A stretch of DNA of 64,000 bases from positions 3,472,001-3,536,000 of the forward strand of contig NZ_CP107772.1 in assembly GCF_036345155.1 (NCBI RefSeq), written 5' to 3'. Below the pieces are notes generated by a model that ran no database searches, had not been told where the DNA came from, and worked only from the letters and a program-made list of their open reading frames with translations. How positions within the stretch are numbered: the first letter of the stretch is position 1; each line of letters begins with the position of its first letter. This stretch comes from Streptomyces sp. NBC_00582 (GTDB lineage Bacteria > Actinomycetota > Actinomycetes > Streptomycetales > Streptomycetaceae). A program made the position numbers and the translations under genes. Positions 15,895 to 24,922 of this stretch are shown piece after piece.

Positions 15895-18738
15895 GTGACC
15901 GCACCCACGCCGCACACGCCGCCTTTCCGCGATCCGCACCTGCCGTTCGCGAAGCGCATCGACGATCTGCTGGCGCGCCTCACCCTGGACGAGAAGATCG
16001 CCTTCCTGCACCAGTTCGCGCCCGCCGTCGAGCGGCTCGGCGTCGCCGCGTTCCGCACCGGCCAGGAGGCCCTGCACGGCGTGGCGTGGATGGGTCCGGC
16101 GACGGTGTTCCCCCAGGCCGTGGGGCTGGGCGCGACCTGGAACACCGACCTCGTACGACGGGTCGGCGAGGCGGTGTCCAAGGAGGTCCGGGCGATGCGC
16201 GCCCGCGACGACCGCGTGGGCCTGAACGTCTGGTCGCCCACGGTCAACCTGCTGCGGCACCCGCTGTGGGGACGCAACGAGGAGGGCTACTCCGAGGATC
16301 CCCGGCTGACCTCGGCGATCGCGACGGCGTACACGCACGGGCTGCGCGGTGACCACCCGACGTACTGGCGCACGGCCCCCGTCCTCAAGCACTGGCTGGC
16401 CCACAACAACGAGACGGGGCGGGACGTCACCTCCTCCTCGGTCCGCCCGCGCGTGCTGCACGAGTACGATCTGCGCGCGTTCGAGGAGACGGTCGAGGCC
16501 GGTGCGGTGGCCGGGGTGATGCCGGCGTACAACCTGGTCAACGGCCGCCCCAACCATGTCTCCCCGTATCTGCGGGAGCACCTGCGCAGGTGGACGGAGG
16601 AGGAGCTGCTGGTCTGCTCGGACGCGGGCGCGCCCTCCAACCTGGTGGACTCCGAGCACTACTTCGCCACCCACGAGGAGGCGACGGCGGCCGCGCTCCA
16701 GGCCGGCGTGGACAGCTTCACCGACCACGGCACCGACGGCTCGACCATCGTCGCCCGGGTCGAGGGGGCCCTGGAGCAGGGCCTGCTGACGGAGGCGGAC
16801 ATCGACGCGGCGGTCCGTCGGCAGCTCTCCATCCGCTTCCGGCTGGGTGAGTTCGACCCGCACGACGACCCGCACGCGGGCACCGGCGAGTTCGACACCC
16901 CGGCCCACCGCGAGCTCGCCCGGGAGGCCGCGGAGCAGGCGATCGTGCTGCTGCGCAACGACGGGGTCCTCCCGCTCGCTCCCGACACCCGGATCGCGGT
17001 GGTGGGCCTGCTCGCCGACGAGTGCAAGCTCGACTGGTACAGCGGTACCCTCCTCCACCGCTCGACTCCCCTGGAGGGGCTGTACGAGCGGTTCGGCGCG
17101 GAGCGCGTGGAGTTCGCGGAGGGCGTGGACCGCGTCCTGCTGAAGACCTCCGCCGGAACGTTCCTGACCGTCCCCGCGTCCCCCGAGGCCGCCGACGAGG
17201 TGCGCGGCGCGCAGGGCGCCCTGGATCCGGCGCTGCTCGCGGGCCGCACCGACCTCCCGCCGCTGAGCGTGGACGCCACCGGCACGGAGCTCGCGCTCGT
17301 CGACTGGGGTGCGGGGGTGCTGACCCTGCGCGCTCCCGACGGCCGGTATCTCTCGGCCGCCGAGGACGGCTTCCTGCGCGCCTCCGCCGATCAGCCGGGC
17401 GGCTGGATCGTGCAGGAGACGTTCCGCCTGGAACCCCACGCGAACGGCCACCTCCTCCGGCACCTGGGAACGGATCGCCCCGTGTGTGTCGCCGCCGAGG
17501 GCGTCCGGGTTGCCGCGGACGGCACCGAGGGCGAGGTCTTCGAGGTGGTCGTCGCCGAGCGCGGCGAGGACGCGGTGGCCCGGGTGACGGCCCAGGCGGA
17601 CGTCGTCGTGGTCGTCGCGGGCAACGACCCGCACATCAACGGCCGCGAGACCGAGGACCGGACGACCCTGGACCTGCCCGCACACCAGGAGCGGATCCTG
17701 GCGGCGGCCCGGGCCTCGGGCGTGCGTACGGTGCTGGCGCTGGTGTCGGCGTACCCGTACGCCGTGGAGCCGGGGCGGCTGGGCGCGGTGCTGTGGACGG
17801 CCCACGGCGGCCAGGCCGCGGGCACCGCCCTCGCCCGGGTGCTGGCCGGGGACGTCTCCCCCGCGGGCCGGCTCCCCCAGACCTGGTACGCCGACGACGC
17901 CGACCTGCCCGATCTGCTGGACTACGACGTGATCGGCGCCCGCCAGACCTATCTGTACTTCGAGGGCAGGCCGCTCTTCCCCTTCGGACACGGGCTGTCG
18001 TACGCCTCCTTCTCCTACGCGGGCCTGGCGGTGGAGGTCGAGGCGGACCGGGTGCGGATCTCCTTCACGGTCACCAACACGGGGGACATGACCGCCGACG
18101 AGGTCGCCCAGCTCTACACCCGCGCCGTGGACCCGTCGGTCACCCGGCCGCGCCGTGAGCTGCTGGACCACCGCCGGCTCACGCTCGCGCCGGGCGCCAC
18201 GGCGGGGGTCTCCTTCGAGGTCCCGCTGTCCGCGTTCGCGTTCTGGGACGTGGCCCGCGGCGGGCCGCGGGTGGAGCCGGGGCCGTACGACCTGCTGGTC
18301 GGCGGGTCCAGCGAGGACGTGCGGCTGCGCAGGACGATCGTCCTGGAGGGCGAGGCGGCCGTCGCGCGCCCGGCCCGCCGCCGCGGGATCTCCGCCGCCG
18401 ACTTCGACGAGCAGAGCGGCACCGACATCGTCGATCTGACGAAGTCGGCGGGCGACGCGGTGACGCCGGCCGGCGGGGGCTCGGGCGAACTGGTGTACCG
18501 GGCCTGCGACTTCGGGGCGGGGACGACGGGGGTGACGGTGACGGTGGCCGGGGAGGGCGCGGTCGAGGTGTCGCTGGGCGGTGCCCCGGCCACGGCGGTG
18601 CTGACCGTCCCGACGCCCACGCCGGGCCCGTACGACTACGTCACCGTCGAGGCGCCCTTCGTCGCCGACGGTGTGCACGATCTGCATCTCAGACTGCGCG
18701 GCCCGCTGCGGCTCGCGCACGTCGGCTTCTCCGGTTGA
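15895..18738 (+). CDS. GH3 beta-glucosidase/beta-xylosidase with inserted beta-trefoil-like and C-terminal CBM6-like modules
   Basis: A 947-residue glycoside hydrolase family 3 enzyme. Order: N-terminal (beta/alpha)8 domain with nucleophile Asp243 in VCSDAGAPSN; (alpha/beta)6 domain split by an insert of about 140 residues with a fascin/ricin-like pattern (LTLRAPDGRYLSAAEDGFLR); the resumed domain with VVAGNDPHINGRE; a fibronectin-III-like domain (ADEVAQLYTRAVDPSV); and a C-terminal segment of about 130 residues resembling a CBM6-type module (ELVYRACDFG). No signal peptide. Likely removes terminal beta-glucosyl units from debranched oligosaccharides inside the cell. GTG start with AAGGGA seven bases upstream. 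Ends before a strong terminator. Confidence 0.88.
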   Translation: MTAPTPHTPPFRDPHLPFAKRIDDLLARLTLDEKIAFLHQFAPAVERLGVAAFRTGQEALHGVAWMGPATVFPQAVGLGATWNTDLVRRVGEAVSKEVRAMRARDDRVGLNVWSPTVNLLRHPLWGRNEEGYSEDPRLTSAIATAYTHGLRGDHPTYWRTAPVLKHWLAHNNETGRDVTSSSVRPRVLHEYDLRAFEETVEAGAVAGVMPAYNLVNGRPNHVSPYLREHLRRWTEEELLVCSDAGAPSNLVDSEHYFATHEEATAAALQAGVDSFTDHGTDGSTIVARVEGALEQGLLTEADIDAAVRRQLSIRFRLGEFDPHDDPHAGTGEFDTPAHRELAREAAEQAIVLLRNDGVLPLAPDTRIAVVGLLADECKLDWYSGTLLHRSTPLEGLYERFGAERVEFAEGVDRVLLKTSAGTFLTVPASPEAADEVRGAQGALDPALLAGRTDLPPLSVDATGTELALVDWGAGVLTLRAPDGRYLSAAEDGFLRASADQPGGWIVQETFRLEPHANGHLLRHLGTDRPVCVAAEGVRVAADGTEGEVFEVVVAERGEDAVARVTAQADVVVVVAGNDPHINGRETEDRTTLDLPAHQERILAAARASGVRTVLALVSAYPYAVEPGRLGAVLWTAHGGQAAGTALARVLAGDVSPAGRLPQTWYADDADLPDLLDYDVIGARQTYLYFEGRPLFPFGHGLSYASFSYAGLAVEVEADRVRISFTVTNTGDMTADEVAQLYTRAVDPSVTRPRRELLDHRRLTLAPGATAGVSFEVPLSAFAFWDVARGGPRVEPGPYDLLVGGSSEDVRLRRTIVLEGEAAVARPARRRGISAADFDEQSGTDIVDLTKSAGDAVTPAGGGSGELVYRACDFGAGTTGVTVTVAGEGAVEVSLGGAPATAVLTVPTPTPGPYDYVTVEAPFVADGVHDLHLRLRGPLRLAHVGFSG

Positions 18739-18763
18739 GGGTCCGGACCAGGCCGACGACAGG

Positions 18764-18803
18764 AAGGGGTCCGGCACCGGAAGGCATCGGTGCCGGACCC
18801 CTT
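18764..18803. terminator. Intrinsic-type terminator between convergent genes
   Basis: A perfect 16-bp stem, AAGGGGTCCGGCACCG (18764-18779) with its complement at 18788-18803, and an 8-base loop. It lies 25 bp after the GH3 stop and 48 bp before the end of the convergent dehydrogenase gene, so it can serve both. There is no U tract, as is usual in streptomycetes. Confidence 0.85.
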
Positions 18804-18850
18804 CGGGGAGCCTATATGAAAATGATTCCCATGAGCCAGGGGGCCGCCCG

Positions 18851-20296
18851 CTACAGCGCGAGACCCGTCAGGACCAGCACCCGCTCGTACGTGTAGTCGT
18901 CCATCGCGAACTTCACGCCCTCACGGCCGACGCCGGACTGCTTGGCGCCGCCGTACGGCATCTGGTCGGCGCGGTAGGAGGGGACGTCACCGATGACGAC
19001 TCCGCCGACCTCCAGCGCGCGGTGGGCGCGGAAGGCGACCTGGACGTCATGGGTGAACACGCCCGCCTGGAGGCCGTACTTGGAGGTGTTGACCGCGGCG
19101 AAGGCCTCGGCCTCGCCGTCGACCTTCTGCACGGTGAGGACCGGCCCGAAGATCTCCTCGCAGGCGACCTTGGTGTCGGCCGGCACGTCGGTGAGGACGG
19201 TCGGCGCGTAGGAGGCGCCGTCGCGCTTGCCGCCGGCGAGGAGGGAGGCACCCGCGGCGACGGCCTCCTCCACCCACGTCTCCACGCGCCGGGCCGCGTC
19301 CTCGCTCACCAGCGGGCCGACGTCGGTGGTCGCGTCGGAGGGGTCGCCGGTGACCTGGGCCTCGACGGCCGCGACGATCCGCGGCAGGAGACGGTCGTAC
19401 ACCGAGGCGTCGGCGATGACCCGCTGCACCGAGATGCAGGACTGACCGCCCTGGTAGTTGGAGAAGGTCGCGATGCGGGTCGCGGCCCAGTCGAGGTCGG
19501 CGTCGGACGCGTAGTCGCCGAGGACGACGGCCGCGCCGTTGCCGCCCAGCTCCAGGGTGCAGTGCTTGCGCGGCACCGAGTCCATGATCGCGTAACCGAC
19601 CTTCTCGGAGCCCGTGAAGGAGATGACCGGCAGCCGCTCGTCCTGGACGAGGGCGGGCATCCGGTCGTTGGACACCGGCAGGATCGACCAGGAGCCGGCC
19701 GGCAGGTCCGTCTCGGCCAGCAGATCGCCGATGATCAGGCCGGACAGCGGGGTCGCCGGGGCCGGCTTCAGGATGATCGGCGCACCGGCCGCGATCGCCG
19801 GGGCGACCTTGTGGGCGCACAGATTCAGCGGGAAGTTGAACGGCGCGATACCGAGCACGACGCCCTTCGGGAAACGGCGGGTGAGCGCGAGCCGGCCCTG
19901 GCCGCCGAGGTCGGTGTCGAGCCGCTGGGCCTCGCCGCCGTTGAAGCGCCGGGCCTCCTCGGCCGCGAACCGGAACACGGAGACGGCCCGGCCGACCTCG
20001 CCCCGGGCCCACTTGATCGGCTTGCCGTTCTCGGCGGAGATCAGCTGGGCGATCTCCTCGGTGCGCTCGACGAGCCGCCTGCTGACGTGGTCGAGGGCGG
20101 CGGCGCGGACATGGGCGGGGGTCGCGGCGAACTCCTCGCGCACGGAGTACGCGGCGGCCACGGCCTCCTCGACCTGGGCGTCCGTCGGCACGCTGACCTT
20201 GCCGACGAGCCGTCCGTCCCACGGGGAGGTGACGTCGAAGCTGTCCTCGCCGGTGGCCTGGCGGCCGGCGAGCCAGAAGGCGTGGGTGGAAGTCAT
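18851..20296 (-). CDS. gabD: NAD(P)-dependent aldehyde dehydrogenase, succinate-semialdehyde dehydrogenase type
   Basis: A 481-residue aldehyde dehydrogenase. Visible motifs: PFNFPLNLCAHKVAPAIAAG with ILKPAPATPLS for cofactor binding, the catalytic glutamate in TLELGGNGAAVV and the catalytic cysteine in GGQSCISVQR, plus EEIFGPVLTVQ. It lies in the same stretch as a GABA aminotransferase gene and a polyamine importer, which points to oxidation of succinate semialdehyde to succinate, the last step of GABA catabolism. The symbol rests on context; other short aliphatic semialdehydes are possible. ATG at 20296 gives the canonical N-terminus. Confidence 0.8.
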   Translation of the reverse strand: MTSTHAFWLAGRQATGEDSFDVTSPWDGRLVGKVSVPTDAQVEEAVAAAYSVREEFAATPAHVRAAALDHVSRRLVERTEEIAQLISAENGKPIKWARGEVGRAVSVFRFAAEEARRFNGGEAQRLDTDLGGQGRLALTRRFPKGVVLGIAPFNFPLNLCAHKVAPAIAAGAPIILKPAPATPLSGLIIGDLLAETDLPAGSWSILPVSNDRMPALVQDERLPVISFTGSEKVGYAIMDSVPRKHCTLELGGNGAAVVLGDYASDADLDWAATRIATFSNYQGGQSCISVQRVIADASVYDRLLPRIVAAVEAQVTGDPSDATTDVGPLVSEDAARRVETWVEEAVAAGASLLAGGKRDGASYAPTVLTDVPADTKVACEEIFGPVLTVQKVDGEAEAFAAVNTSKYGLQAGVFTHDVQVAFRAHRALEVGGVVIGDVPSYRADQMPYGGAKQSGVGREGVKFAMDDYTYERVLVLTGLAL

Positions 20297-20415
20297 AGTG
20301 GCGTTCCCGGCCCTTCCGCTGATGTCGGGGGTGTGCTGTGGCTTGCGTGGTCCACGGTAGGGCGGGTGGGGCGCGGGAGCGCTTGTCCGAGTCGTACGGG
20401 TGGACGGGCGGCGTA

Positions 20416-21117
20416 CTACGGTTTGGCGGGGTCGGGCCGGGTCGCCCGGTGCAGGAACAGCCACAGTGCGCCGAGCAGCGCGGTGCACAGACACCAGCTC
20501 GCCAGCACGTCCAGCGGCCAGTGGTAGCCGCGCCGGACCAGACCGTAGGAGACGGCGAGGACGAGCAGGGCGGCCGTGGCGACCGCGAGACGCCGGGCCA
20601 GGGCCGTCAGCAGCCACGGCAGCAGGATCATCGCGGCGGAGCCGTAGGCGACGGCCGCCGTCGCCGTGTGTCCGGAGGGGTAGTAGCCGGTGGCGGGCGG
20701 CACGGCGGGGGTGCCCGGGCGGGCGGTCCAGTCCTTCAGGGGGACGACGATCAGCGGGACCAGCGTCATCGCGACGAGAGCGGCGACCGGAGGCAGCCAC
20801 CAGCGCGGCCGGCCCTCCCACTGCCCGTGCAGGGCCACGTACACGGTCACCAGGACGAGGACGGGCAGCGCGATCTGCACGTTCCCCAGGTCCGAGAGCA
20901 GCTCGGAGAAGCGGTCCGGGTGGATCAGGGCGTGGCTGAGGTGGCCGTCCAGGGTGAGCAGGGGGCCGTCGGTCATCACCTGCCAGGTGATCAGGGCGAG
21001 GAGGAGGGCGGGGAGGACGAGGAGGGGGACCGTCAGCAGGCCGAGGGACCGTCTCGGGGTGGGGGCGGGTGCCGCGGGGGTACGGTCCTCGGTCTGCTGG
21101 TGGGGACTGGTGGGCAT
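20416..21117 (-). CDS. PAP2-family membrane phosphatase
   Basis: A 233-residue membrane protein with about five to six helices and the three PAP2 signatures: KDWTARPG, PSGHTATAA and SYGLVRRGYHWPLDVLA, which supply the catalytic histidines. Members remove phosphate from lipid phosphates such as phosphatidate or undecaprenyl pyrophosphate at the outer membrane face. The first 25 or so residues are cytoplasmic and proline/threonine-rich. It is flanked by a dispersed repeat at 21178-21257 and by a gap of about 120 bp before the dehydrogenase, so it is probably monocistronic. Confidence 0.9.
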   Translation of the reverse strand: MPTSPHQQTEDRTPAAPAPTPRRSLGLLTVPLLVLPALLLALITWQVMTDGPLLTLDGHLSHALIHPDRFSELLSDLGNVQIALPVLVLVTVYVALHGQWEGRPRWWLPPVAALVAMTLVPLIVVPLKDWTARPGTPAVPPATGYYPSGHTATAAVAYGSAAMILLPWLLTALARRLAVATAALLVLAVSYGLVRRGYHWPLDVLASWCLCTALLGALWLFLHRATRPDPAKP

Positions 21118-21177
21118 GGGGTACAGCCTCTCAGCACGGGGCGCTCCGCGGGCGTGCGGCGTGCTGCGTGCCGAGAG

Positions 21178-21257
21178 GGCGCCGTCATTCGGGTGCGGGT
21201 GCGTCGTGGCTGGTCGCGCCCACGCGGCCGGGCCGCGCGCCGACGCGGCCCCGCGCC
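21178..21257 (-). repeat. Dispersed Streptomyces intergenic repeat (minus orientation)
   Basis: Read on the minus strand this region opens with GGGCGCGGGG, abutting the TAG of the glycosyltransferase gene, and continues with CCGCGTGGGCGCGACCAGCC and a GCACCCGCACCCG tail. The head and the CCGCGTGGGCGCGACC block recur at 29041-29100 in plus orientation, so at least these two copies lie in the window. It separates the glycosyltransferase from the PAP2 gene. Role unknown. Confidence 0.6.
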
Positions 21258-22883
21258 CTATCGCCTGCGGCGGTCGGGGCGCACGAGCCCCCTCAGGCGG
21301 CCCGCGCTGATCCTTCGGCCCAGGCCTCTGAGCCTTCTGCGGGTGCGCTTCGTGTGCTTGATGTCGAGGCTCAGGTTGCCGTACGGGGTGTAGTACGGCT
21401 TGACCGTGAGGTCGCCGGTGGTACCGCCGGTGGCGGGGGCGAGGTCGGGGGCCTTGCGGGCGCCGTAGCGGCGGCGGGTGCTCAGTCCCTGGGTGCGGAC
21501 GTTGAGGTAGACGTCCCAGATGCCCTGGGGCAGCGGGCGCCCGTCGAGGGCGGTCCTGATGTCGATGTCGGCGGTGAAGCCCGCCTCGCCGTGGCCGGCG
21601 CCGGGTGCCGCGCGGGTGGGGATGTGTATCTCGTGGCCGTCGGCGCGGGCCCGCAGGACGAGTGCGGTGGCGGGATCGCGGGTGAGGACCTTCTCGATGA
21701 AGCCGTGGCCGTGCAGGCGGAGGACTCCGCGCCGCCCCTTGCCCTTCCACCGCACGGCGTCGAGGCGGTCGTCCTGGCGCAGACCGTCGGTGACGTCGAA
21801 GCAGGAGTCGGGGATACCGGTCCGCCCGTCACGGAAGTGGGGGTAGGCCGCGTAGGCGCGGCCGCCGTCGACCACGATCTCGTGCGGGGCCCGGCGGCCG
21901 GCCCGCTCCTCCTTCAGGAACTCGATGAGGTCGATCAGCTCGTGGCGCAGACCGTGCCGTGCGCAGTGCGCGAAGAGGCGGTGCGGCACGGTCATCCGCG
22001 CGTCGATGTCCGGGGTGTAGAACGCGTCGACCTGTTCCTTGACCATCTCCATGGCCTCGATCTGCCGGTCCTCCTCCAACTGCGGGAAGCGCCAGGAGAA
22101 GGAGTCCAGCAGACCGCCCCGGAAGGTGCGCAGCAGGGCGGCGTCGCGCACGGGGCCGGGTTCGCTGTGCGCGGCGATCGCGGCCATGATCCGCCGGGCG
22201 GTCTCGAAACGCTTGGCCAGGTCGCTGTAGCTGCTGGTGATGTTGCCGTTGTCGTCGCGCTTGACCTTGTAGTAGCAGTCCTCGTCGGCGACCACCGAGA
22301 TCACGGAGGCCTGGAGATAGGCCTTGGTGACGAAGAGGCGGTCCTCACCGATGCGGATGTCCTCGTCGAAACGCAGGCCCCGTTCCTCGACGAAGGAGCG
22401 GCGGAAGAGCTTGTGCGGGGTCAGGGCGTTCCAGACGCGGGAGGTCGCGAGGTCGACGACCTCCTGGTTGGCCTCGAACATGGAGCGGGGTACGTCGCAG
22501 TCGACGCCCACGTATTTGCCGAGCACCACGTCGGAGCCGTTGCGCTCGGCCATGTCGGTCATCCGGCGCATGGCGTGCGGGCCGAGGTGGTCGTCGGCGT
22601 CGAGGAAGAAGACGTACCGGCCTCTGGCCAGGCCGAGGGCGACGTTGCGGGGGCCACTGGGCCCGCCGGAGTTCGGCTGGTGGACCACGCGTAAGAGGCC
22701 GGGATGCTCGGCGGCGAAACGGTCCAGCTCCTGGCCGGTGCCGTCGGTCGAACCGTCGTCGACGGCCAGGCACTCCAGGGTGTACTCCCCCAAGGACTGC
22801 TCGGCCACCGACCGGAGACAGCGGGTCAGATAGGGCATGGCGTTGTACGCGCCGATGACAACGGTGATGGTTGGTTCCGACAC
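21258..22883 (-). CDS. Family 2 glycosyltransferase
   Basis: A 541-residue protein with an N-terminal GT-A fold: TITVVIGAYNAMPYLTRCL, VDDGSTDGT and the nucleotide-sugar/metal motif FLDADDHLG (DADD at 95-98), followed by a long helical middle region and a basic C-terminus (RRRLRGLGRR, RPDRRRR). The architecture resembles TagF/teichoic-acid or capsule-type transferases, but acceptor and sugar are unknown. The GTG at 22883 is preferred over the TTG one codon upstream because a G-rich ribosome site then has a five-base spacing. No partner wall-polymer genes lie nearby. Confidence 0.85.
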   Translation of the reverse strand: MSEPTITVVIGAYNAMPYLTRCLRSVAEQSLGEYTLECLAVDDGSTDGTGQELDRFAAEHPGLLRVVHQPNSGGPSGPRNVALGLARGRYVFFLDADDHLGPHAMRRMTDMAERNGSDVVLGKYVGVDCDVPRSMFEANQEVVDLATSRVWNALTPHKLFRRSFVEERGLRFDEDIRIGEDRLFVTKAYLQASVISVVADEDCYYKVKRDDNGNITSSYSDLAKRFETARRIMAAIAAHSEPGPVRDAALLRTFRGGLLDSFSWRFPQLEEDRQIEAMEMVKEQVDAFYTPDIDARMTVPHRLFAHCARHGLRHELIDLIEFLKEERAGRRAPHEIVVDGGRAYAAYPHFRDGRTGIPDSCFDVTDGLRQDDRLDAVRWKGKGRRGVLRLHGHGFIEKVLTRDPATALVLRARADGHEIHIPTRAAPGAGHGEAGFTADIDIRTALDGRPLPQGIWDVYLNVRTQGLSTRRRYGARKAPDLAPATGGTTGDLTVKPYYTPYGNLSLDIKHTKRTRRRLRGLGRRISAGRLRGLVRPDRRRR

Positions 22884-23364
22884 CAATTCCCCCCCGGGAA
22901 CCGTTCATGACAAGTCGCCCTACATTTACCCTTCGTTTACCGACTTCGCAAAGTATTCAACTGTTCGCGGCCGATTGAGGGTTGATTTCCCGCCACATGG
23001 CGCTGAGGGGCCCTGGGGGGTGGGAGAAGGAGGTCGGCCACCCCGGAACGGGGGGGATGGTTCCGAGGTGGCCGTCCGGATCGGAATGCCGGCCGCCCCG
23101 GGGGGTTTGGGGCGGGCGACGGTCCGATCGGTGAGGAGATCCGAAGCACGAGGCTCCGGTTGTGTGCGCGAGGGCACGACCAGGTCGAAGCTGGGGAGGC
23201 CCCGGCCTGGGGGTTCCGTCCGCAGTCGCCTGCGGACGGGTGTATCTCTCATCTGGGTAGAACGTACGGCAGTGACGGGCGGTACGACAGCCGGATGCGC
23301 CACCCGCCATGCACCCCGCACACCTTCTTCACACCGCCTGCCGTCCCTGGGGAACGGCTGTGGG
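22884..23364. other. Gene-free gap between glycosyltransferase and gabT
   Basis: About 480 bp without a convincing gene on either strand. It contains the hairpin at 23216-23239 downstream of gabT and presumably the glycosyltransferase promoter in the more A+T-rich part near 22920-22990. The short frames here have no recognisable product. Confidence 0.5.
23216..23239 (-). terminator. Hairpin downstream of gabT
   Basis: CCGTCCGCAG (23216-23225) pairs perfectly with CTGCGGACGG (23230-23239) around a four-base loop. It lies 126 bp past the gabT stop on the transcribed side and is the only strong stem in the gap. Confidence 0.6.
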
Positions 23365-24699
23365 TCAGACGCCGGCCAGGGCCTGCTCGATGATGTCGAG
23401 GCCCTCGTTCAGCAGGTCCTCGCCGATGACCAGCGGCGGCAGGAAGCGCAGCACGTTGCCGTACGTGCCACAGGTCAGGACCAGCAGCCCCTCCTGGTGG
23501 CAGGCCTTGGCGAGCGCGGCGGTGGCCTCCGGGTTGGGCTCCTTGGTCGTACGGTCCTTGACCAGCTCGATGGCGATCATCGCGCCACGGCCCCGGACGT
23601 CACCGATGACGTCGAACTTCTCGGCCATCGCCGTGAGGCGGGCCTTCATCGTCGACTCGATCGCCTTCGCCCTCGCGTTGAGGTCGAGCTCCTTCATCGT
23701 CTCGATCGAACCGAGCGCACCCGCGCAGGCCACCGGGTTGCCGCCGTAGGTGCCGCCCAGGCCGCCCGCGTGCGCGGCGTCCATGATCTCGGCGCGGCCG
23801 GTGACGGCGGCGAGCGGCAGACCGCCCGCGATGCCCTTGGCGGTGGTGATCAGGTCCGGGACGATGCCCTCGTCCTCGCAGGCGAACCACTGGCCGGTGC
23901 GGCAGAAGCCGGACTGGATCTCGTCGGCGACGAAGACGATGCCGTTGTCGGCGGCGAACTTGCTCAGCGCGGGCAGGAAGCCCTTCGCGGGCTCGATGAA
24001 GCCGCCCTCGCCGAGCACCGGCTCGATGATGATCGCGGCCACGTTGTCCGCACCGACCTGCTTGGTGATCTGGTCGATGGCCTGCGCGGCGGCCTCGGGG
24101 CCCGCGTTCTGCGGGCCGGTCGGCCAGCGGTAGCCGTAGGCGACGGGGACGCGGTAGACCTCGGGCGCGAAGGGGCCGAAGCCGTGCTTGTACGGCATGT
24201 TCTTCGCCGTCAGTGCCATCGTGAGGTTGGTACGGCCGTGGTAGCCGTGGTCGAAGACGACGACCGCCTGGCGCTTGGTGTAGGCGCGGGCGATCTTCAC
24301 GGCGTTCTCGACGGCCTCGGCGCCGCTGTTGAACAGGGCCGACTTCTTGGCGTGGTCGCCCGGGGTCAGCTCGGCGAGGGCCTCGGCGACCTCCACGTAG
24401 CCCTCGTACGGGGTGACCATGAAACAAGTGTGGGTGAAGTCGGCGAGCTGCGCGGAGGCGCGGCGTACGACGGCCTCGGCGGAGGCGCCGACGCTGGTCA
24501 CGGCGATGCCGGAGCCGAAGTCGATGAGACGGTTGCCGTCGACGTCCTCGATGATTCCGCCGCCCGCGCGCGCGGTGAACACCGGCAGCACGGAGCCGAC
24601 GCCCTGGGCGACCGCGGCGACACGGCGGGCCTGCAGCTCCTGCGACTTCGGGCCGGGGATGGCGGTGACGATCCGGCGCTCCTGCGGAAGGGCGGTCAT
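23365..24699 (-). CDS. gabT: 4-aminobutyrate aminotransferase (class III PLP enzyme)
   Basis: A 444-residue class III aminotransferase. Key motifs: FNSGAEAVENAVKIAR and HGYHGRTNLTMALT (PLP phosphate and ring contacts), VADEIQSGFCRTG (aspartate to the pyridine nitrogen), the Schiff-base lysine in TTAKGIAGGLP and GGTYGGNPVACAGAL. Length and motifs match bacterial GabT, which moves the amino group of GABA to 2-oxoglutarate giving succinate semialdehyde. The dehydrogenase at 18851-20296 would finish the route to succinate, and the Pot importer, amine oxidoreductase and gamma-aminobutyraldehyde-type dehydrogenase at 29867-37014 would supply GABA from putrescine. Confidence 0.92.
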   Translation of the reverse strand: MTALPQERRIVTAIPGPKSQELQARRVAAVAQGVGSVLPVFTARAGGGIIEDVDGNRLIDFGSGIAVTSVGASAEAVVRRASAQLADFTHTCFMVTPYEGYVEVAEALAELTPGDHAKKSALFNSGAEAVENAVKIARAYTKRQAVVVFDHGYHGRTNLTMALTAKNMPYKHGFGPFAPEVYRVPVAYGYRWPTGPQNAGPEAAAQAIDQITKQVGADNVAAIIIEPVLGEGGFIEPAKGFLPALSKFAADNGIVFVADEIQSGFCRTGQWFACEDEGIVPDLITTAKGIAGGLPLAAVTGRAEIMDAAHAGGLGGTYGGNPVACAGALGSIETMKELDLNARAKAIESTMKARLTAMAEKFDVIGDVRGRGAMIAIELVKDRTTKEPNPEATAALAKACHQEGLLVLTCGTYGNVLRFLPPLVIGEDLLNEGLDIIEQALAGV

Positions 24700-24885
24700 G
24701 AGGGCTCCTGGGGGTTTTCACGCACGCGGTGCGCGGACGCTGTCCTTCATTTCTTTCTTTTCTCGCAGGCTAGGACGGGGAACGGGGGGTCGGCATGCTC
24801 CATGTGGGCGTTGTCGGCGGGGCCGGTTGTCCGCCGTGGACAGTGACGGGTGAGCGGCGATCCGTGCCACCCGGCCCCGTATGCG

Positions 24886-24914
24886 GTGAACTCCCCTTGC
24901 CGGGGCGTTAGATT
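24886..24914 (+). promoter_or_regulatory. Possible promoter giving a leaderless mRNA for the membrane ATPase
   Basis: TAGATT at 24909-24914 sits 8 bases before the ATG at 24923, with a weak -35-like GTGAAC at 24886-24891 after a 17-base spacer. This geometry would start the transcript at or next to the ATG. There is no good ribosome site for 24923, which fits a leaderless message. Confidence 0.35.
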
Positions 24915-24922
24915 GACCGCTG

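Noticed and set aside
22884..23364. Short frames in the gap between the glycosyltransferase and gabT, for example 22926-23321 on the minus strand
   Set aside because: No ribosome site, no recognisable domain and compositional bias of non-coding high-G+C sequence.
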